Shown here: positions 35,384 through 43,886 of the stretch, piece after piece
Numbering within the stretch: the first letter of the stretch is position 1
Layout of the letters: the number at the start of each line of letters is the position of its first letter
Assembly: GCA_964572475.1 (NCBI GenBank)
Contig: CAZNEZ010000007.1
Coordinates: 1-64,000 of the forward strand
DNA: 64,000 bases
Origin: CAZNEZ01 sp964572475
GTDB taxonomy: Bacteria; Bacillota; Clostridia; Lachnospirales; Lachnospiraceae
Direction: 5' to 3'
The notes under the pieces: generated by a model
The model's input: only the letters and a program-made list of their open reading frames with translations
What the model was told of the DNA's origin: nothing
Database searches by the model: none
Translations under genes and position numbers: made by a program

Positions 35384-35417
35384 TACAATTTGAATATCAA
35401 ACTATTTGATTTTACAA
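35384..35417 (+). promoter_or_regulatory. fabD operon promoter with FabT-like operator
   Basis: The palindrome TTTGAATATCAAA (35389-35401) begins on the last base of TACAAT (35384-35389), the likely -10, just as at acpP and fabH. A second partial copy TTTGATTTTACAA (35405-35417) begins 16 bp later. A -35 is poor. About 84 bp of leader precede fabD. Confidence 0.72.
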
Positions 35418-35500
35418 GAAATTATAAAGAAGAGCAGCATAAGTTAGCGAAGAATATAAAGTATATAATATAAATTTATAAATGTAGAAATGGAGTCATT

Positions 35501-36427
35501 ATGAAGATAGCATTTGTTTTCCCAGGACAGGGAGCGCAGGTAGTAGGAATGGGTAAAGATTTCTATGAGAATTCAGAAATTAGCAAAAACATATATGATA
35601 AAGCTAGTGAGCTTCTTTCCCTAGATATGAAGCATATCTGTTTTGAAGAAAATAATGATATAAATATAACGGAATATACACAGGCAGCATTGCTGACAAC
35701 ATCAGTGGCTATGTTAGAAGAACTTAAGACAAAAGGAATAAAGCCAGATGTATGTGCCGGACTAAGTCTTGGTGAATATTGTGCGCTTGTGGCTTCAGGT
35801 GTTATGAGCTTTGAAGATGCAGTAGTTACAGTAAGACAAAGAGGAATTTTGATGCAGGAGGCTGTTCCGGCAGGAATAGGAGCAATGTCAGCAATTCTTG
35901 GGCTTGATACAGATAGTATCACAAAAGTATGTAACCAGATAGAAGGTGTACAGGTTGCTAATTATAATTGTCCGGGACAGATTGTTATATCAGGAATAAA
36001 AACAAGTGTTGAGAAAGCAAATGAAATGTTAAAAGAAGCAGGCGCAAAGAGATGTGTAATGCTAAATGTCAGTGGACCATTTCATTCAGAAATGCTTACA
36101 CAGGCAGGAATAAAACTTAGAGAAGTTCTTGAAAATGTAGAATTACATGAATTTAATATTCCATATGTAACAAATGTTACTGCTGAATATATTACATCAC
36201 CAGACAACATTAAAGAGTTATTAGAAAAGCAGGTTTCATCTTCAGTCAGATGGCAGCAAAGCGTTGAAAATATGATAAAAGCAGGTATTGATACATTTGT
36301 GGAAATAGGACCAAATAGAACTCTTACAGGCTTTGTTAAGAAGATAAACAAAGATGTGGCAATATATAATATTGGAAAATATGAAGATATAGATACAGTA
36401 TCTAAGGCGTTGAAAGGAGAAAATTAA
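35501..36427 (+). CDS. fabD: Malonyl-CoA:ACP transacylase
   Basis: The 308-residue enzyme moves malonyl from CoA to ACP. The nucleophile is S89 in GLSLGEYCAL (usually GHSLGE; the His at that position is Leu here, a common variant). The N-terminal FPGQGAQ oxyanion segment and the C-terminal EIGPNRTL are present. The catalytic His lies in GPFHSEM. The stop overlaps the fabG start (TAATG), so translation is coupled. First gene of the main fab operon. Confidence 0.95.
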   Translation: MKIAFVFPGQGAQVVGMGKDFYENSEISKNIYDKASELLSLDMKHICFEENNDINITEYTQAALLTTSVAMLEELKTKGIKPDVCAGLSLGEYCALVASGVMSFEDAVVTVRQRGILMQEAVPAGIGAMSAILGLDTDSITKVCNQIEGVQVANYNCPGQIVISGIKTSVEKANEMLKEAGAKRCVMLNVSGPFHSEMLTQAGIKLREVLENVELHEFNIPYVTNVTAEYITSPDNIKELLEKQVSSSVRWQQSVENMIKAGIDTFVEIGPNRTLTGFVKKINKDVAIYNIGKYEDIDTVSKALKGEN

Positions 36428-37167
36428 TGTTTAATGGTAAAGTAGCAATAGTGACAGGTTCAGGTCAGGGAATAGGAAAAGAAATAGCACTGGATTTAGC
36501 AAAAGGAGGTGCAAAGCTTGTAATAAACTATGTCGGACCTGTTGATGGAGCGAATGAAGTTGTAGATACAATTAGAAAAGCTGGTGGAGAAGCCTACGCA
36601 TATGAATGTAATGTAGCCAATCTTACAGACGTTGAGGCTATGATGAATGATGTAGTTGAAAGATACGGAAGAATAGATATTCTGGTTAATAATGCTGGAA
36701 TCACTAGAGATAATTTGATGTTAAAGATGACAGAGGCAGATTTTGATGCGGTAATAAATGTAAATCTAAAAGGAACATTTAATTGTACTAAGGCAGTAAC
36801 AAGACAGATGATGAAACAAAGATACGGAAGAATTATTAGCATTTCGAGCATAGTAGGTGTAATCGGTAATGCCGGTCAGGTTAACTATAGTGCATCAAAG
36901 GCTGGAATTATTGGAATTACAAAATCAGCTGCAAGAGAGTTAGCATCAAGAAATGTAACCGTTAATGCAGTTGCACCAGGATTCATTGATACAGCAATGA
37001 CACAGGTACTTTCAGAACCAGTTAAAGAAAAACTACTTTCAGAGATACCTATGAAGAAACTTGGTACGGTAACAGATATTTCAAACGCAGTGTTATTCCT
37101 GGCTTCAGACGCATCAAGCTATATTACAGGACAGGTAATAAATATTAATGGTGGAATGGCAATGTAA
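36427..37167 (+). CDS. fabG: 3-oxoacyl-ACP reductase
   Basis: The 246-residue short-chain dehydrogenase reduces 3-oxoacyl-ACP with NADPH. It has the nucleotide-binding TGSGQGIGKEIA, NNAG, the Ser of SISSIVG and the YSASKAG Tyr-Lys pair; the C-terminal ITGQVININGGMAM is typical of FabG. Its ATG shares a base with the fabD stop. Followed 42 bp later by fabF. Confidence 0.95.
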   Translation: MFNGKVAIVTGSGQGIGKEIALDLAKGGAKLVINYVGPVDGANEVVDTIRKAGGEAYAYECNVANLTDVEAMMNDVVERYGRIDILVNNAGITRDNLMLKMTEADFDAVINVNLKGTFNCTKAVTRQMMKQRYGRIISISSIVGVIGNAGQVNYSASKAGIIGITKSAARELASRNVTVNAVAPGFIDTAMTQVLSEPVKEKLLSEIPMKKLGTVTDISNAVLFLASDASSYITGQVININGGMAM

Positions 37168-37209
37168 AAACACATTTGTAGAATATTAAAATAGAAAGGT
37201 TTGACAGAT

Positions 37210-38445
37210 ATGAGCAGAAGAGTTGTTATCACAGGAATGGGAGCTGTAACTCCAATAGGAATCGGTGTAGATAATTTCTGGAATGGAATTAAAGAGAATA
37301 AAGTTGGAATTAAACCAATTACAAGATTTGATGTAACTGATTTTAAGGCAAAAGTTGCAGGACAGATTGACGATTTTGAACCTAAAGAGCATATGGATAT
37401 AAAGGCTGCCAAAAGAATGGAAAGATTTTGCCAATATGCGGTTGCTGCTGCCAATGAGGCTATGCATGATTCAGGTATTGATATGGAAAATGAAGACCCA
37501 TATCTTGTAGGAGTATCAATAGGTTCAGGAATTGGAAGTCTGGATGCAATGGAAAGAGAACATACAAGATTGATGGAAAAAGGACCAGGAAGAATTAATC
37601 CGTTACTTGTACCACTTATGATAACAAATATGGCTGCCGGAAATGTGTCAATAAGTCTTGGAGCAAAAGGAAAATCCTTAAATGTTGTAACGGCTTGTGC
37701 AACAGGTACACACTCTATTGGTGAAGCATTTAGAAGTATTCAGACAGGTGAGGCTGACGTAATGGTAGCTGGTGGAACAGAATCATCTATATCACCTATA
37801 GGAATTGGAGGATTTGCAGCACTTACAGCACTTAGTACACAGTCAGATCCAATGATTGCCAGCAGGCCATTTGACAAAGAAAGAGATGGATTTGTAATGG
37901 GAGAAGGGGCAGGAGTTGTAATACTTGAAGACCTTGAACATGCAAGAGCCAGAGGAGCAAAGATATATGCTGAATTAGTAGGATATGGCGCAACAAGTGA
38001 TGCTTTCCATATTACATCACCAGCAGAAGATGGTTCAGGAGCAGCAAGGGCTATGACAAATGCAATGAAAGAAGCTGGAATCACATCAGCCGATGTTAAA
38101 TATATTAATGCACATGGAACAAGCACACATCATAATGATTTATTTGAGACAAGAGCCATTAAGCTTGCATTTGGAGATGATGCATATAAGCTAAAAATAA
38201 ATTCAACAAAGTCAATGATTGGACACCTTCTTGGCGCTGCAGGAGCAGTCGAGTTCATTACATGTGTTAAAACAATAACAGACAGCTATATTCACCCAAC
38301 TGTTGGATATAAGACCGCAGATGATGAACTGGATCTTGATTATGTAAAGGATAATGGAATAAATACAGAAGTTAATTATGCAATGAGTAATTCACTTGGA
38401 TTTGGTGGACATAATGCAACTCTTCTTATTAAAAAATTCAGTTGA
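37210..38445 (+). CDS. fabF: 3-oxoacyl-ACP synthase II
   Basis: The 411-residue elongating condensing enzyme extends acyl-ACP by two carbons with malonyl-ACP. The Cys nucleophile is in TACATGTHSIGE, with the two active-site His in NAHGTSTHHND and SMIGHLLGAAG. The chosen ATG 37210 has AAAGG upstream; a TTG at 37201 would leave no ribosome-site spacing. Only one elongating synthase is present, so no fabB-type enzyme is encoded here. Confidence 0.95.
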   Translation: MSRRVVITGMGAVTPIGIGVDNFWNGIKENKVGIKPITRFDVTDFKAKVAGQIDDFEPKEHMDIKAAKRMERFCQYAVAAANEAMHDSGIDMENEDPYLVGVSIGSGIGSLDAMEREHTRLMEKGPGRINPLLVPLMITNMAAGNVSISLGAKGKSLNVVTACATGTHSIGEAFRSIQTGEADVMVAGGTESSISPIGIGGFAALTALSTQSDPMIASRPFDKERDGFVMGEGAGVVILEDLEHARARGAKIYAELVGYGATSDAFHITSPAEDGSGAARAMTNAMKEAGITSADVKYINAHGTSTHHNDLFETRAIKLAFGDDAYKLKINSTKSMIGHLLGAAGAVEFITCVKTITDSYIHPTVGYKTADDELDLDYVKDNGINTEVNYAMSNSLGFGGHNATLLIKKFS

Positions 38446-38462
38446 AGGAAATGAGGAATAAA

Positions 38463-38903
38463 ATGGAATTTGAAAATATTATTAAGTTAATTAATACAGT
38501 ATCAGAATCAAATCTTACTTCATTTGAATATGAGGAAGATGATGTAAAAATAAAACTCGGAGCTGAAAAGAAGGTTATTATTCAATCTGAATCAGTAGAT
38601 TATGTTAAACATTCTAATATTTCACCAATTGAAATATCATCAGAACAGACTAAGAGTACAGAAATTGATGGAAATGTAGTAAAAAGTCCGCTTGTTGGTA
38701 CATTCTACAATTCAGCAAGTCCAGATGATGCACCCTTTGTAAGCATTGGAGATACAGTTAAAAAAGGTCAGACATTAGGAATCATTGAAGCAATGAAGCT
38801 TATGAACGACATAGAATGTGAATTTGATGGTGTAGTAGTCGAAATCCTAGTTAACAATGAGGAAGTAGTAGAATATGGTCAGCCACTATTTGTAATAAAA
38901 TAG
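38463..38903 (+). CDS. accB: Biotin carboxyl carrier protein of acetyl-CoA carboxylase
   Basis: The 146-residue protein has a charged N-terminal region, a flexible linker and a C-terminal biotinyl domain with the biotin-accepting lysine in EAMKLMNDIE. The thumb-like PLVGTFYNSASPDDAPFV segment is typical of bacterial BCCP. The start is ATG 38463 with GAGGA upstream. The two earlier in-frame starts fall in that ribosome site or the fabF end. It lies between fabF and fabZ in the operon. Confidence 0.93.
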   Translation: MEFENIIKLINTVSESNLTSFEYEEDDVKIKLGAEKKVIIQSESVDYVKHSNISPIEISSEQTKSTEIDGNVVKSPLVGTFYNSASPDDAPFVSIGDTVKKGQTLGIIEAMKLMNDIECEFDGVVVEILVNNEEVVEYGQPLFVIK

Positions 38904-38950
38904 GAAACTCTATGAATAGTCAGTTAAATGTATAAAGATTGGAGATAATC

Positions 38951-39379
38951 ATGTTAGGAATTAAAGAGATACAGGAAATATTACCACATAGACATCCATT
39001 TTTATTAGTGGATAAGATAGAAGAACTTATACCGGGAGAAAAAGCTATTGGATATAAGGCTATAACATATGATGAGTCATTTTTTAAAGGACATTTTCCA
39101 GAGGAGCCAGTTATGCCTGGAGTACTTATGATTGAAGCACTTGCACAGGTTGGAGCAGTTGCAATTTTGAGCCTTGAAGAGAATAAAGGTAAGACAGCCT
39201 ACTTTGGCTCAATTAACTCAGCAAAGTTTAAACGTAAGGTTATTCCAGGAGATATGCTTAAACTTGAATGTGAAATCATTAAAAGAAAAGGACCTATTGG
39301 TGTAGGCAAAGCAGTTGCGTCTGTTGATGGACAGATAGCGGTAATAGCGGAACTCACATTTGCAGTAGGCACTAATTAG
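38951..39379 (+). CDS. fabZ: 3-hydroxyacyl-ACP dehydratase
   Basis: The 142-residue hot-dog-fold enzyme removes water from 3-hydroxyacyl-ACP. The catalytic His is in PHRHPFLLVD and the Glu in MPGVLMIEALAQ. The start is ATG 38951; the earlier ATG at 38939 leads into the TTGGAGA ribosome site. No FabA/FabM or FabN isomerase is encoded nearby, so how unsaturated fatty acids are made is not shown by this window. Confidence 0.95.
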   Translation: MLGIKEIQEILPHRHPFLLVDKIEELIPGEKAIGYKAITYDESFFKGHFPEEPVMPGVLMIEALAQVGAVAILSLEENKGKTAYFGSINSAKFKRKVIPGDMLKLECEIIKRKGPIGVGKAVASVDGQIAVIAELTFAVGTN

Positions 39380-39391
39380 AGGAGCAGGCTT

Positions 39392-40735
39392 ATGTTTGAC
39401 AAGATTCTTATAGCTAACCGAGGAGAAATCGCAGTTAGGATTATTAGAGCATGTAGAGAAATGGGCATTAAAACTGTGGCAGTGTATTCAGAAGTTGATA
39501 AAGAAGCACTGCATACACAGCTTGCTGATGAGGCTATCTGTATCGGACCAGCAAATTCTACAGATAGTTATCTTAATATGGAAAGAATATTAAGTGCAAC
39601 CATAGCAACAGGAGCAGATGCAATACATCCAGGTTTTGGATTTTTGTCTGAGAATGCGAAGTTTGTAGAAATGTGTGAAAAATGTAATATATCATTTATT
39701 GGTCCCTCAGCTGAACTTATTAATAAAATGGGTAATAAATCAGAAGCCAGAACCACTATGATGGCAGCTAAAGTTCCAGTTGTTCCGGGTACAAAGTCAC
39801 CTGTGTATGATGCCCCAAAAGGCAAGGAGATAGCAGATGAAATGGGATATCCAGTCATTATTAAGGCATCTTCTGGCGGTGGAGGAAAGGGTATGAGAAT
39901 AGCAGAAAATTCTGAAGAATTTGAAGCCAATTTTAACACAGCACAGAGAGAATCAGTTAATGCATTTGGCGATAATACTATGTACATTGAAAAATATATT
40001 GTAAGTCCAAGACATATAGAGTTTCAGATTATTGCAGATAAGCACGGAAATGTGGTACATCTGGGAGAGAGAGACTGCTCAATTCAAAGAAAACACCAAA
40101 AGGTTATAGAAGAATCCCCATCTATTGCTATTAGTGAAAAACTCAGAGAAGAGATGGGAGCTACAGCCGTAAGAGCGGCAAAAGCAGTTAAATATGAGAA
40201 TGCTGGAACAATTGAGTTCCTTTTAGATAAAGATGGAAGCTATTATTTCATGGAAATGAATACAAGAATTCAAGTTGAACATCCGGTTACTGAGTTTGTT
40301 ACTGGTCTTGACCTTATTAAAGAGCAGATTAGAATAGCTGAAGGTCTGGAATTGTCTGTTAAACAAGAAAATATTAAGGTTACTGGACATGCGATTGAAT
40401 GTAGAATCAATGCTGAGAATCCAGAAAAGAATTTCAGACCATGTCCAGGTAAGATAACAAACATACATTTTCCAGGGGGAAAAGGGATAAGAATTGATAG
40501 TGCAATATATATGGGATATACAATTCCATCTAATTATGACTCTATGATTCTTAAACTTATTGTTCATGATAAGGATAGAGCAGCAGCCATTAATAAGATG
40601 CAGTGTGCTCTTGGTGAACTGGTTATTGAGGGAGTTGACACAAACATAGATTTTCAATTTGATATTATAGGTAATGAAGTATTTAGAAGTGGAGAAACCA
40701 ATACGCATTTTATTCAGGATGAATATAATCTTTAA
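39392..40735 (+). CDS. accC: Biotin carboxylase subunit of acetyl-CoA carboxylase
   Basis: The 447-residue ATP-grasp enzyme carboxylates biotin on BCCP using bicarbonate and ATP. It has the N-terminal KILIANRGEIAVRIIRA, the glycine-rich ATP lid SSGGGGKGMRI, and the catalytic MEMNTRIQVEHPVTE containing the conserved Glu and Arg. Length is standard. It lies 12 bp after fabZ. Confidence 0.96.
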   Translation: MFDKILIANRGEIAVRIIRACREMGIKTVAVYSEVDKEALHTQLADEAICIGPANSTDSYLNMERILSATIATGADAIHPGFGFLSENAKFVEMCEKCNISFIGPSAELINKMGNKSEARTTMMAAKVPVVPGTKSPVYDAPKGKEIADEMGYPVIIKASSGGGGKGMRIAENSEEFEANFNTAQRESVNAFGDNTMYIEKYIVSPRHIEFQIIADKHGNVVHLGERDCSIQRKHQKVIEESPSIAISEKLREEMGATAVRAAKAVKYENAGTIEFLLDKDGSYYFMEMNTRIQVEHPVTEFVTGLDLIKEQIRIAEGLELSVKQENIKVTGHAIECRINAENPEKNFRPCPGKITNIHFPGGKGIRIDSAIYMGYTIPSNYDSMILKLIVHDKDRAAAINKMQCALGELVIEGVDTNIDFQFDIIGNEVFRSGETNTHFIQDEYNL

Positions 40736-40775
40736 TACTGACAAATTGAAAGCAAACTGAAAGGTATGTGATGAG

Positions 40776-42563
40776 ATGTTAAAAGAAATGTTTAAGAAAA
40801 CAGCATATATTTCTGTAGATAGAAATGAAGAGGCTATAGCTGATGTTACAGGTAGAATGAGCAATAGAAAAACTATTGTCAGTGCTGCTAATCAAGGCGT
40901 AAATCAAGCAGGAATGGCACCAGCCGTTCCAGAAGGCTTATGGATGAAATGTGGCAACTGCAATGAGACAATTTATACAGTTGATGTAGAAAACAACAAT
41001 CATGTATGCCCAAAATGTGGATATAATTTTAGAATTGCTGCATATGACAGAATTGATATGGTAATAGATGAAGATAGTTTTAAAGAATGGGATAAAGGAC
41101 TTTCTACAAGCAATCCACTTAATTTTCCTGGATATGAGGATAAGATAAAAACTCTCAGGAAGAAGACACATTTACAAGAGGCAGTCATAACAGGAGAGGG
41201 AATGATTCATGGCCAGCCCGTTGCAATAGGAGTATGCGACTCTAGTTTCCTTATGGGAAGCATGGGAGAAGTTGTGGGTGAAAAGATTACCAGAATGGTT
41301 GAAAAAGCAACACAGATGAAATTACCAGTTATTATTTTTGCATGTTCAGGAGGAGCCAGAATGCAGGAGGGTATTGTATCGCTAATGCAGATGGCTAAGA
41401 CTTCACAAGCTCTTAAAAAACATAGCAATGCTGGATTACTATATGTTAGTGTACTCACAGATCCTACTACTGGAGGTGTTACAGCAAGTTTTGCAATGCT
41501 TGGCGATATAATACTTGCAGAACCAGGTGCGCTTATTGGATTTGCAGGACCTCGTGTTATTGAACAGACTATAGGACAAAAGCTTCCAGATGGTTTTCAA
41601 AGGTCAGAATTTTTACTTGAGAAAGGTTTGATTGATGGTATTGTAAGAAGAAGCGAACTTAAGGATACTTTAAGCGATATTGTTAGGATTCATACAAAAA
41701 AAGAGAATAAGATTAATACGTATGAGCATTATTTAAAGAAAAATAAGTTAATAAAAGATATTCCACTTAAATCAGATGAGGATATTAAAGATTGGGATAA
41801 GGTATTGCTTTCAAGGTCATCAGAAAGACTTACAGCTCTTGACTATATAAATGTTATATTTAAAGACTTTATGGAAATGCATGGAGACCGTGCATTTAAA
41901 GATGATGGAGCAATTATTGGTGGTATAGCAACTATATCTGGAAAGCCTGTTACTGTTATAGGCCAGCAAAAGGGAAAGAATACTAAGGATAATATATTAC
42001 GCAACTTTGGTATGCCATATCCGGAGGGATACAGAAAAGCATTAAGATTAATGAAACAAGCTGAAAAGTTTAACCGCCCTATTATCTGCTTTGTTGATAC
42101 ACCAGGTGCCTTTTGTGGAATTGAGGCAGAGGAAAGAGGACAGGGAGAGGCCATAGCTAGAAATCTCTATGAAATGTCCGGACTTTCAGTTCCTATTTTG
42201 ACTATTGTAATAGGGGAAGGAGGAAGTGGTGGAGCTCTCGCACTTGCAGTGGCCAATGAAGTATGGATGATGGAAAATTCTGTATACTCTATTCTTTCAC
42301 CAGAAGGTTTTGCAAGTATTTTGTGGAAAGACAGCAAAAGAGCAAGTGAAGCCGCAGAGGTAATGAAAGTTACTGCAAAAGAATTATTAGAACTTAAGGT
42401 TATAGAAAGAGTGATTCCAGAACCAATGCCTGCCTGTGAGCAGAATAAAATGGATATTGCTGGATTTATGAAGAGTTATATTAAAGAATTTTTGTCTGTT
42501 TATATGAGCATGGATACGGATGAAATTATTGAAAGCAGATATAAAAGATTCAGAGAATTCTAA
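40776..42563 (+). CDS. accDA: Fused acetyl-CoA carboxylase carboxyltransferase (beta-alpha)
   Basis: This 595-residue protein joins two subunits that are separate in most bacteria. Residues about 1-290 are AccD, with the zinc ribbon C59-x2-C62 and CPKC and the CoA-binding FACSGGARMQEG and TTGGVTASFAMLGD segments. Residues about 325-595 are AccA, with the GGIATI, FVDTPGAF, GEGGSGGALAL and SPEGFASILW segments. It transfers carboxyl from biotin to acetyl-CoA to form malonyl-CoA. The linker (about 290-325) is Lys-rich. The fused form fixes 1:1 stoichiometry of the two subunits. Confidence 0.94.
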   Translation: MLKEMFKKTAYISVDRNEEAIADVTGRMSNRKTIVSAANQGVNQAGMAPAVPEGLWMKCGNCNETIYTVDVENNNHVCPKCGYNFRIAAYDRIDMVIDEDSFKEWDKGLSTSNPLNFPGYEDKIKTLRKKTHLQEAVITGEGMIHGQPVAIGVCDSSFLMGSMGEVVGEKITRMVEKATQMKLPVIIFACSGGARMQEGIVSLMQMAKTSQALKKHSNAGLLYVSVLTDPTTGGVTASFAMLGDIILAEPGALIGFAGPRVIEQTIGQKLPDGFQRSEFLLEKGLIDGIVRRSELKDTLSDIVRIHTKKENKINTYEHYLKKNKLIKDIPLKSDEDIKDWDKVLLSRSSERLTALDYINVIFKDFMEMHGDRAFKDDGAIIGGIATISGKPVTVIGQQKGKNTKDNILRNFGMPYPEGYRKALRLMKQAEKFNRPIICFVDTPGAFCGIEAEERGQGEAIARNLYEMSGLSVPILTIVIGEGGSGGALALAVANEVWMMENSVYSILSPEGFASILWKDSKRASEAAEVMKVTAKELLELKVIERVIPEPMPACEQNKMDIAGFMKSYIKEFLSVYMSMDTDEIIESRYKRFREF

Positions 42564-42584
42564 TCTGCAGAAATGAGGAACAAG

Positions 42585-43640
42585 ATGGATTTAAAACCTT
42601 TAAAAATAGGAGAATTAACTGCTAGAATTCCAATAGTTCAGGGAGGAATGGGAGTCGGTATAAGCCTTTCAGGATTGGCAGGCGCTGTAGCCTGTGAAGG
42701 AGGTATTGGCACAATATCAGCTGCACAGATAGGTTTTTTGGAGCCAGATTATGATGAACATCCTCTGGAAGCCAATCTTAGGGCCATTAAAAAATATATT
42801 GACGAGGCAAGAGAAAAAGCCAGAGGCGGAATTATAGCAATGAATATTATGGTTGCAACAAAAAACTATGAAGAATATGTTAAAGCAGCTGTTAAGGCAG
42901 GTGTTGATATGATAGTATCTGGAGCAGGTCTTCCGACAAGACTTCCAGAGTTTGTAGATAATGCTAAGACAAAACTTGCGCCTATCGTTTCTTCTGTAAA
43001 AGCTACTACAGTCATAATGAAAATGTGGGATAGAAAATTCAATAGAGTTCCAGATTTGGTTGTAATTGAGGGGCCTAAGGCAGGTGGACATCTTGGATTT
43101 TCACTTGAACAGCTAGAATCTGTTACAGAAGAACAGTTTGATAAAGAAATTGTAGGAATCAAGGAAGTTATCAGCGAATATGAAGAAAAGTATAATGTTA
43201 AGATTCCAGTTATAGCAGGTGGAGGAATAGTATCATATGAAGATGTAGAACATTATATAAATCTTGGTATGGACGGCGTTCAGGTTGCAAGCAGATTCGT
43301 TACAACGCAGGAATGTGATGCAGCAGATGAGTATAAGCAGGCGTATATTAATGCCACTATAGAGGATATTAAAATAGTAAAAAGTCCCGTAGGAATGCCA
43401 GGAAGAGCAATTAACAATGCATTTATGAAGAAAACAGAAACAGAGAAGTTTAAGCTTAATCACTGCCATCAGTGTATAATTACATGTGATAGAAAGAATA
43501 TTCCTTATTGTATTACAGAAGCTCTGGTAAATGCGGCTAAGGGTAATGTTGATGAAGCATTACTGTTTTGTGGAGCAAATGCATATAAAGCGGATAAAAT
43601 AGAAACAGTTCATGATGTAATTGAATCACTGATTAGATAA
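42585..43640 (+). CDS. fabK: FabK-type FMN enoyl-ACP reductase with cysteine-rich tail
   Basis: The 351-residue flavoprotein belongs to the FabK/nitronate monooxygenase TIM-barrel family: IPIVQGGMGVGIS, EGPKAGGHLG, AGGGIVSYEDVEHYINLGMDGVQVASRF. As the last fab-operon gene, with no fabI, fabL or fabV in the window, it most likely reduces enoyl-ACP. It is longer than usual FabK (about 310-320 residues). The extra C-terminal part has the cysteine set C294-x2-C297-x3-C301-x7-C309, which resembles an Fe-S or metal site. ATG 42585 follows GAGGAA. A terminator lies downstream. Confidence 0.82.
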   Translation: MDLKPLKIGELTARIPIVQGGMGVGISLSGLAGAVACEGGIGTISAAQIGFLEPDYDEHPLEANLRAIKKYIDEAREKARGGIIAMNIMVATKNYEEYVKAAVKAGVDMIVSGAGLPTRLPEFVDNAKTKLAPIVSSVKATTVIMKMWDRKFNRVPDLVVIEGPKAGGHLGFSLEQLESVTEEQFDKEIVGIKEVISEYEEKYNVKIPVIAGGGIVSYEDVEHYINLGMDGVQVASRFVTTQECDAADEYKQAYINATIEDIKIVKSPVGMPGRAINNAFMKKTETEKFKLNHCHQCIITCDRKNIPYCITEALVNAAKGNVDEALLFCGANAYKADKIETVHDVIESLIR

Positions 43641-43719
43641 AAATATACAATTTGTAAAAAATATAATAAAAAATCATGTAATAGAGTTAAATATTTACAA
43701 AAAATTAAAAAACAATTTC

Positions 43720-43750
43720 AAAAAGAGTTGCTAATGAGCAACTCTTTTTT
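43720..43750 (+). terminator. Intrinsic terminator of the fab operon
   Basis: The arms AAAAGAGTTGC and GCAACTCTTTT are followed by a T-run. It lies about 80 bp after the fabK stop, in an otherwise A/T-rich gap. Confidence 0.88.
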
Positions 43751-43886
43751 GTGATTAATAGACAAATGATTTTGAACATAATAGTTGTATTTTGTGCATT
43801 ATTATATTATAATTAGAAACATGTGGTGTCAAATTGTTAAGTTATGATATCTGACATATCTTATATAGAAAGGTTGAAACAGTACA

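Noticed and set aside
40223..40864. A 213-codon minus-strand open frame opposite accC and accDA.
   Set aside because: It lies fully antisense to two well-conserved genes, and its composition is that of a shadow frame.
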